NCBI GenBank assembly: GCA_945903885.1
Contig: CAMDPB010000009.1
Coordinates: 1 to 11,880 of the forward strand
From: Candidatus Finniella inopinata
Lineage (GTDB): Bacteria > Pseudomonadota > Alphaproteobacteria > Paracaedibacterales > CAITNM01
Direction: 5' to 3'
DNA: 11,880 nucleotides
The position numbers and the translations under genes are program-made. Numbering within the stretch: position 1 is the stretch's first letter; every line of letters starts with the position of its first letter. The notes under the pieces are model-generated. The model did not search any database, was not told the DNA's origin, and was given only the letters and a program-made list of their open reading frames with translations. Shown in pieces: positions 6,754-11,880 of this stretch.

Positions 6754-8293
6754 GTTCCAGCCTAATCTTATTATCTACCTGAATGGGTTTTATGTTCGTG
6801 TGGTCCGTATGGTTTGTATAGTATTGCAGAACAGTTCTTCGAATAGGGGTCATGATTGGCTTTGTGTATACTCCCAGCGTAACAATGCTGACTGTCAAAA
6901 TCAGCAATACGGCTTTTTCAAAAGGTTTTAAGCTTAAGTGCAATGCATAGTCACTGATGTCCAATCTGGAATCAAGCCCCAATTGGGTCGATAATTTTCC
7001 ATAGAATACTTTGCTTACAAGGTTAAGCATATACGCCGCCCCCAAAACCATTCCTAAACAAGCAAAGGCCGTGATGATTGGACGAACTGAAAAGCTATCA
7101 ATTAGAACTAAAATTTCACCTACAAATCCAGATGTAAAAGGAAGCCCAATAGAAGAAAATGAAAAAATTATAAACATAATGCTAAAACCTGGCATTATTT
7201 TTAATAACCCACCATAATGGTTAATATTACGTGTGTGGAAGCGATCATATAGCATGCCTATACCAAAAAACAAAGCTGCTGAAACGAGACCATGACTAAT
7301 CATTTGTATAATCGAGCCGATTAAAGCGTTAGGTTTAAAAGCAAAAATACCAAGCGTTACAATTCCCATATGAGCAATAGACGAATATGCAATAAGTTTT
7401 TTAATATCTGTTTGCGCAAGTGCAATTAATGACGCCCAAATAATTGCTATTACGCTAAGCAGAGAGATATAAGGCGCAAATAAGTGACTAGCATCTGGAA
7501 AAAGCGTAAGACAAAAACGTATTAAGCCATAGCCTCCCATTTTTAAAAGTACTCCTGCTAAAAGAACAGACCCACCTGCAGGTGCTTCTACATGTGCATC
7601 AGGTAACCAAGTATGCACTGGCCACATAGGAATTTTAATAGAAAAAGAGGCCATAAATCCAAGAAAGAGCAATATTTGTAAGTGAGGGCTAATGTGGAAA
7701 TCTTGTAGCTCAATAAAGCTTAATGTTTGCGCTTCCGTATAAAGTTTAAGGATAGCCAACAACATAAAAACAGAACCAAATAGTGTGTAGAGAAAAAATT
7801 TAATAGTTGCATAGACCCTGTTTTCCCCACCCCAAATGCCAATGATTAAAAACATAGGAATGAGTACGCCCTCAAAAAATATGTAAAAAACAAACAAATT
7901 AGTTGCGGCAAAACTCCCAACCATAAAAGCCTGCAACGCAAGGCAGGATATGGTGTATTCACGTAGACGTTCTTTAACAGAATACCATGTGCCAAAAATC
8001 ATAAGCGTTGATAACCAAACCGATAGAATAACAAAAAATAGCGATATTCCATCTATTCCTAGTTCGAAATCAATGCCGGTGCTCTTGATCCAAAGGTATT
8101 TTTCGCAAAATTGAAATCCTGGATTATAAGAGTCAAAATAAAACCATAACCCGCCCGCCAAAGCTGAATTTATACAGCTTACAAAACCCGCAATTCGCTT
8201 AGCATTTTCACTGTTTTCTTTGCGAACTAATATGCAAATAAGCGCTGCTAAAAGAGGCAAAAGAACCATCAACAATAAAATTGGTATTTTCAC
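6743..8293 (-). CDS. nuoM: NADH-quinone oxidoreductase subunit M
   Basis: NuoM is the second antiporter-like proton-channel subunit of complex I, placed between NuoN and NuoL in the membrane arm. It has 516 residues and about 14 helices. Diagnostic features are the glutamate in FFEGVLIPM (E141), the helix-7 lysine in SIKIPMWPVHTWLPDAHVEAP (K220), LLKMGGYGLIRF (K251), the TQTDIKKLIAYSSIAHMG helix, and the terminal-channel glutamate in SGFVGEILVL (E393). The start codon is GTG (8291-8293) inside a GTGA overlap with the nuoL stop, which suggests translational coupling. The product begins KIPILLL, as expected for a first membrane helix. The C-terminal tail after about residue 485 is polar and variable, and its last codons overlap the start of nuoN. 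Confidence 0.97.
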   Translation of the reverse strand: MKIPILLLMVLLPLLAALICILVRKENSENAKRIAGFVSCINSALAGGLWFYFDSYNPGFQFCEKYLWIKSTGIDFELGIDGISLFFVILSVWLSTLMIFGTWYSVKERLREYTISCLALQAFMVGSFAATNLFVFYIFFEGVLIPMFLIIGIWGGENRVYATIKFFLYTLFGSVFMLLAILKLYTEAQTLSFIELQDFHISPHLQILLFLGFMASFSIKIPMWPVHTWLPDAHVEAPAGGSVLLAGVLLKMGGYGLIRFCLTLFPDASHLFAPYISLLSVIAIIWASLIALAQTDIKKLIAYSSIAHMGIVTLGIFAFKPNALIGSIIQMISHGLVSAALFFGIGMLYDRFHTRNINHYGGLLKIMPGFSIMFIIFSFSSIGLPFTSGFVGEILVLIDSFSVRPIITAFACLGMVLGAAYMLNLVSKVFYGKLSTQLGLDSRLDISDYALHLSLKPFEKAVLLILTVSIVTLGVYTKPIMTPIRRTVLQYYTNHTDHTNIKPIQVDNKIRLEHAR

Positions 8294-10236
8294 AAACGCC
8301 CCATTGCTAGCGATAATTCTTTTGATAATTGGGGAAATAACTGCATAAGAAGGTATATGCCTAGTATTAAAACGACTCCTAAAATAGCAATAAAACCATA
8401 GTGGAACAAATATCCAGTTTGTAGTTTTTGCATGTAGCCACCCAATTTAAGCGCTAGGTTAGCGAATCCATCCGGCCCAAATCTATCGATGGCTCCTCTG
8501 TCTCCTGATTTGTAAAGAAAACTACCAAACTTTGTAAGTGGAATAGCAATTTGCTGACTGTAAAGCTCATCAATATACCACTTTCTTTTCAAAAACTGAT
8601 AAAGACCCGGGAAATTTTTCAAAATAACTAGTGAAACTGATGGCTTATGAACGTAAACATAGTAACAAACCAAAAGTGCCATACTTGCAAAAGCAATAGG
8701 AAGCAATTCCACCCAAATAGGAGCATGGTCGTTCATATTTATGGCAATGCTTTCATTCCAAGAAAACCCAAGAGACTGTCCAATAAGTAGCTTGAATCCT
8801 ATATATCCCATAATAATTGACCCAAAAGCTAATATATTCACAGGATATTGCATCATCTTTCCCGTTTTGTGAATGTGAGCAACTACATGTTCGTCAGCGT
8901 TAGACTTTCCATGAAACACTAAGAACAAAAGCCTCCATGAATACAGTCCTGTAATTAATGTTAACAGCAAACATAAGTAATAATACCCGTAGGCAAAAGG
9001 AATTGCTGAAATGTAGACAGACTCAAATATTAAGTCCTTTGAATAATATCCTGCAAAAAAAGGAAAGCCAGTTAATGCAAGAGTGCCGATTATCATTGTA
9101 TAATAGCTGGAAGGCAGATACGACTTTAGTCCACCCATCTTTAAAATATTTTGCTCGTGTGACATGGCATGAATAACTGTCCCCGCGCAAAGAAATAATA
9201 ATGCTTTGAAAAATGCATGCGTAAATAAATGGAAAAACGCGACAGAATATGCTCCTGCTGCGCAAGCCATAAACATAATGCCAAGCTGACTGGAAGTTGA
9301 ATAAGCAATAATCTTTTTTATGTCAGTCTGGGTTAAGGCAACAGTACCTGCGAACAGTGAAGTTATTAGACCAACAAACATCATCACCTGTTTTGCAAAC
9401 GGCGCCAATTCAAACAAGGGACTAAATCGGATAATAAGAAACACCCCCGCTGTTACCATTGTTGCTGCGTGTAGCAAAGCAGAAACGGGTGTAGGAGCTT
9501 CCATTGCATCTGGCAGCCAAGTATGCAACCCAAACTGACCAGATTTGCCCATCGCCCCAAAAAGCAATAACAACCCAATAATATTTAGCCATTGTGAACT
9601 AGGTAAAGATTCTGTTTCCTTTAACAAAGAAAAAAAATGCTCAAATTCAAAAGTATGGAAAAAAGTAAATATAGCACCTAAAGCCAGAACTATACCAATA
9701 TCACCAATTCTATTCATAATAAAAGCTTTTATTGATGCGGTTGTAGCTGAAGGTCTTTCATACCAATACCCAATTAATAAGTACGAAGCCAGACCTACAC
9801 CTTCCCACCCGCAAAACAATTGAAGCATATTGGGAGCCGACACAAGCAAAATCATCATGAACGTGAAAAGATTTAAATGACCAAAAAAGCACAATTTATC
9901 AGGCTCATCACGCATGTACCCAACTGAGTACACATGAACAACAAATGAAATAAATGTAACTATTAATATCATTAGCGTACTTAATGGGTCAAAAAGAAAT
10001 CCCCAATCTATTCTAATAGTTTCAGACTTTATCCACGTAAAAAGATGGACTGTATCAGAAAATTGAGCATTAGCTATATGACAGAAAAGACCACAGCCCG
10101 CAAAAAAACTAATGGCGACAACAACCACACAAAACCAGTGTCCTGTTTGTCGATTGTTATACGCTCTTGTGTAAGCAAAAATTGCCCCTAAAAGAGGGGC
10201 ACCTAAACACAAGCATCCTAGCTGAAAAGAATTCAT
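8290..10236 (-). CDS. nuoL: NADH-quinone oxidoreductase subunit L
   Basis: NuoL is the distal antiporter-like subunit of complex I and carries the long lateral helix that runs along the membrane arm. The 648 residues are typical. The conserved channel residues are visible: E145 in GWEGVGLASYLLIG, K231 in MGKSGQFGLHTWLPDAMEAPTP, H336, H340 and K344 in the FFHLFTHAFFKALLFL helix, and K400 in GYYSKDLI. The TQTDIKKIIAYSTSSQLG helix is also present. The C-terminus (about 555-635) has WYIDELYSQ and the final anchoring helix, so the lateral arm is complete. The ATG at 10234-10236 gives the normal short first helix. The region upstream has only scattered purines (AAGGAATTAGG) as a ribosome site, with no strong promoter in the 79-base gap. 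Upstream lies a sugar-phosphate transferase rather than the usual nuoK, so the nuo cluster is split here. Confidence 0.97.
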   Translation of the reverse strand: MNSFQLGCLCLGAPLLGAIFAYTRAYNNRQTGHWFCVVVVAISFFAGCGLFCHIANAQFSDTVHLFTWIKSETIRIDWGFLFDPLSTLMILIVTFISFVVHVYSVGYMRDEPDKLCFFGHLNLFTFMMILLVSAPNMLQLFCGWEGVGLASYLLIGYWYERPSATTASIKAFIMNRIGDIGIVLALGAIFTFFHTFEFEHFFSLLKETESLPSSQWLNIIGLLLLFGAMGKSGQFGLHTWLPDAMEAPTPVSALLHAATMVTAGVFLIIRFSPLFELAPFAKQVMMFVGLITSLFAGTVALTQTDIKKIIAYSTSSQLGIMFMACAAGAYSVAFFHLFTHAFFKALLFLCAGTVIHAMSHEQNILKMGGLKSYLPSSYYTMIIGTLALTGFPFFAGYYSKDLIFESVYISAIPFAYGYYYLCLLLTLITGLYSWRLLFLVFHGKSNADEHVVAHIHKTGKMMQYPVNILAFGSIIMGYIGFKLLIGQSLGFSWNESIAINMNDHAPIWVELLPIAFASMALLVCYYVYVHKPSVSLVILKNFPGLYQFLKRKWYIDELYSQQIAIPLTKFGSFLYKSGDRGAIDRFGPDGFANLALKLGGYMQKLQTGYLFHYGFIAILGVVLILGIYLLMQLFPQLSKELSLAMGRL

Positions 10237-10315
10237 CTTCAGTTAACCTAATTCCTTACACTAATTCTATGCTTAATTTCATGCAAATGCTAGTAAAGGA
10301 GAGATTCCACAGATT
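10237..10315 (-). other. 79-base gap between the sugar transferase and nuoL
   Basis: This is the only notable spacer in the minus-strand run. It is AT-rich. I see no hairpin with a T-tract and no paired -35/-10 boxes, although TAGAAT (minus strand, near 10268) could be an isolated -10 box. It could hold a weak promoter for nuoLMN; this cannot be settled by eye. Confidence 0.3.
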
Positions 10316-11299
10316 TCAGACAGAGTACTTTCTCGATAAACGGTAAACAAATCCCCAGTGAATGAGTTGCGCGACTGCGTATAAGCAACTCATTAAAAAT
10401 ATATTTTTGCGGTTAAAAAATAAAAATGTTGCCACGTAAGTTAATAGACAATTGAGAACCAAGTAGGTAAGAGTAACAAATGCATGACTGCTGAAAAATT
10501 TGGCTTTGTAGTGAAATCCGTAGTCACCAAATGATGCAGTCACAGAACGCTTATCAATGAATCTTCGAACAATAGTAAAAGCCACATCACTCCAAGCAAA
10601 ACCAAGCGGAAATAGAGCAAACATAATGAAGCTATCATGTGGTATAAAAATGCTCGAAAACCCATGTTGGTTGGGCGCCAAATGAAAAATAATGACAAAA
10701 TAAGAAAAACCTAAAATTGTGCTGCCTGTGTCTCCAATAAAGACCCGCGCTTTTGGAAAGTTAAAGAATAGATAGACCAATGTTGAAATCCATAAAATCC
10801 AAAAAATACTATTAATGGAAGCAAAGGCGCTTAACAGAAAGCCAACAGTCAGCAACCACTGGCTAGCCAGCAATCCATTCAATCCATCCAAGAAATTACA
10901 AGCATTCACCAGGCCTACACCCATAAAAAACCAAAGCACATATTCAACAGGGCTTAAGCTTTGTTGAGCCAAAACCAACCCTACAGCAAGGATATGGCTA
11001 AGGAGCCTGGTTTTATAATTCAGCTCCTTCAAATCGTCAATAAATCCAACTATTGTGAGGATAACAATCCCAAAAATAAATGTTATTGGTGGAAGATCTA
11101 GAGAAGTTAAATTAGATTGGGCTGCAAAGAAAAAACCTATAAATATCAAACTAATACATGCACCAGCAGCTGTTGGCGTTGTCGCTAAATGAGAAGAACG
11201 ATAACCAGGGATGTCCTTTATCCCTATTTTTTTCCAAAAAGCTAAAAAGACTATCGTTGATACTGCAGCGATAATCCATGCATATGTGACACAAGGCAT
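10316..11299 (-). CDS. Polyprenyl-phosphate sugar-1-phosphate transferase (WecA/WbpL/MraY superfamily)
   Basis: This is a membrane enzyme of glycosyltransferase family 4. The family transfers an N-acetylhexosamine-1-phosphate from a UDP-sugar to undecaprenyl phosphate, the first step of O-antigen or another surface glycan. It has 327 residues and about ten membrane segments. Motifs seen: GYRSSH (32-37), the metal-binding FIDD pair (D88-D89), NFLDGLNGL (135-143), FIGDTGSTILG (187-197), WSDVAFTIVRR (236-246), then FHYKAKFFSSHAFVTL (262-277). It is closer to WbpL/WecA than to MraY: it is short and lacks the MraY histidine cluster. The usual PTPRGGG reads TPTAAGA here (41-47), and the usual AHRSHLYQR loop is altered to GDYGFHYKA. 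The start forms a TAATG overlap (one base) with the methylase upstream, so the two are coupled. The exact sugar cannot be told from sequence. Confidence 0.85.
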   Translation of the reverse strand: MPCVTYAWIIAAVSTIVFLAFWKKIGIKDIPGYRSSHLATTPTAAGACISLIFIGFFFAAQSNLTSLDLPPITFIFGIVILTIVGFIDDLKELNYKTRLLSHILAVGLVLAQQSLSPVEYVLWFFMGVGLVNACNFLDGLNGLLASQWLLTVGFLLSAFASINSIFWILWISTLVYLFFNFPKARVFIGDTGSTILGFSYFVIIFHLAPNQHGFSSIFIPHDSFIMFALFPLGFAWSDVAFTIVRRFIDKRSVTASFGDYGFHYKAKFFSSHAFVTLTYLVLNCLLTYVATFLFFNRKNIFLMSCLYAVAQLIHWGFVYRLSRKYSV

Positions 11300-11880
11300 T
11301 ATTGATTTAACAAATTCAATGATAGTGATTCTCCATTACGCAATATAGCCTCTGCGGCTTGTGTGAAAGATCCGTCTTCATTGTGTATGAACATACCGCT
11401 TAAAAGATTTAAACCACCTTTTGTTCCCTTTATACCTTGAACGATTACGCGCTTGGCTGACTGTTCTTTTGCTGGCCATAAAGGAAAAACACTAATATCA
11501 CCAACCTTGCCATAAAATAAGTTCAAAAGTCGATCAAGCATGTCAGCACGATAAATAAATGTAAGTTTCCCCAAAGGCTTTAGCATTAAAAGACAAAACT
11601 TAAGCCATGCTTCCATGTCTGATAGTTCTTCATGATTACTGAGAGATTTTGAAACAATAGGAGACAAGCGACCTCGATTAATTTCAAAATAAGGAGGATT
11701 GGATATTACTTGACTATAGCTACCAGCGGCTAAGCGAGGAGGAGGACTTTGTAAGTCACCGTGCAATATTTCGACTCGCTCTCTAAGATTATTAAGGCGA
11801 ATATTATCTGTTGCTAAACGCACTAATTCTTTCTGACGTTCAATTCCCATTACTCGACAGTAGGGGAAACGAATAGCAAG
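11299..11880 (-). CDS. TrmN6-like N6-adenine tRNA methyltransferase, 5'-truncated by window
   Basis: This is the C-terminal 193 residues of a class I S-adenosylmethionine-dependent methylase. The frame stays open to the window edge: codons 11880-11851 read LAIRFPYCRV ahead of the internal ATG at 11850, so the true start is outside. Visible motifs are the acidic MGIERQ loop (SAM ribose contact), the ILHGDL segment, and the catalytic NPPYF motif characteristic of N6-adenine methylases. Then come LLKPLGKLTFIYRADML, FPLWPAKEQSAKRVIVQ, and a C-terminal end with H-N-E-D-G-S-F-T and E-A-I-L-R. This layout fits the COG4123 family. In E. coli the COG4123 member TrmN6 methylates A37 of tRNA1-Val; the alphaproteobacterial members are assigned by similarity only, so no symbol is given. 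The stop overlaps the transferase start by one base (TAATG). It is the first visible gene of the minus-strand run. Confidence 0.85.
   Translation of the reverse strand, partial: LAIRFPYCRVMGIERQKELVRLATDNIRLNNLRERVEILHGDLQSPPPRLAAGSYSQVISNPPYFEINRGRLSPIVSKSLSNHEELSDMEAWLKFCLLMLKPLGKLTFIYRADMLDRLLNLFYGKVGDISVFPLWPAKEQSAKRVIVQGIKGTKGGLNLLSGMFIHNEDGSFTQAAEAILRNGESLSLNLLNQ

Noticed and set aside
6449..6931. Open plus-strand frame of 160 codons across the nuoM/nuoN junction
   Set aside because: It lies wholly antisense to nuoN and nuoM, which have clear family matches. The translation has no recognisable motif and looks like the reverse of hydrophobic codons.
9545..9823. Open plus-strand frame of 92 codons inside nuoL
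   Set aside because: It is antisense to a well-conserved part of nuoL and has no family features.
11299..11850. Complete 183-residue methylase starting at ATG 11850
   Set aside because: The frame continues in family-like sequence to the window edge, and the SAM-binding first motif would be missing if translation began at 11850.

Overview
The window is an AT-rich stretch of bacterial chromosome. PheT, TypA/BipA, LpxK, a CcmB-like protein, NuoLMN and a TrmN6-like methylase together point to a Gram-negative bacterium that makes lipid A and has respiratory complex I. The protein sequences look alphaproteobacterial. The low G+C would suit a host-associated lineage such as Holosporales or Rickettsiales, but that placement is inference from composition and protein style. 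No insertion sequence, phage gene, CRISPR array, tRNA or rRNA is visible.

Layout, left to right. (1) 1-260, plus strand: the last 85 codons of pheT. (2) 248-1480, minus strand: two tandem paralogous genes of unknown function. Each has a signal peptide and a C-terminal pair of membrane segments, and the first overlaps the pheT tail by 13 bases. (3) 1481-1888: a 408-base gap holding a possible structured RNA (1631-1723) and a good promoter for typA. (4) 1889-5255, plus strand: typA, a diverged ccmB-like gene and lpxK, packed with a 4-base overlap and an 8-base gap, so probably one operon. (5) 5281-11880, minus strand and convergent with lpxK: a 5'-truncated TrmN6-like methylase, a polyprenyl-phosphate sugar-1-phosphate transferase, nuoL, nuoM and nuoN. 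Junctions are tight (1-, 4- and 11-base overlaps) except for 79 bases before nuoL.

How the genes fit together. NuoL, NuoM and NuoN are the three antiporter-like proton-pumping subunits of complex I, and their key Glu and Lys residues are present. LpxK phosphorylates the lipid A precursor, and the WecA/WbpL-type transferase would load the first sugar of a surface glycan onto undecaprenyl phosphate, so both serve the envelope. CcmB belongs to cytochrome c maturation. PheT, TypA and the TrmN6-like enzyme belong to translation and tRNA modification. Most of the window is housekeeping. The least explained parts are the secreted/membrane paralogue pair at 248-1480 and the structured gap before typA.
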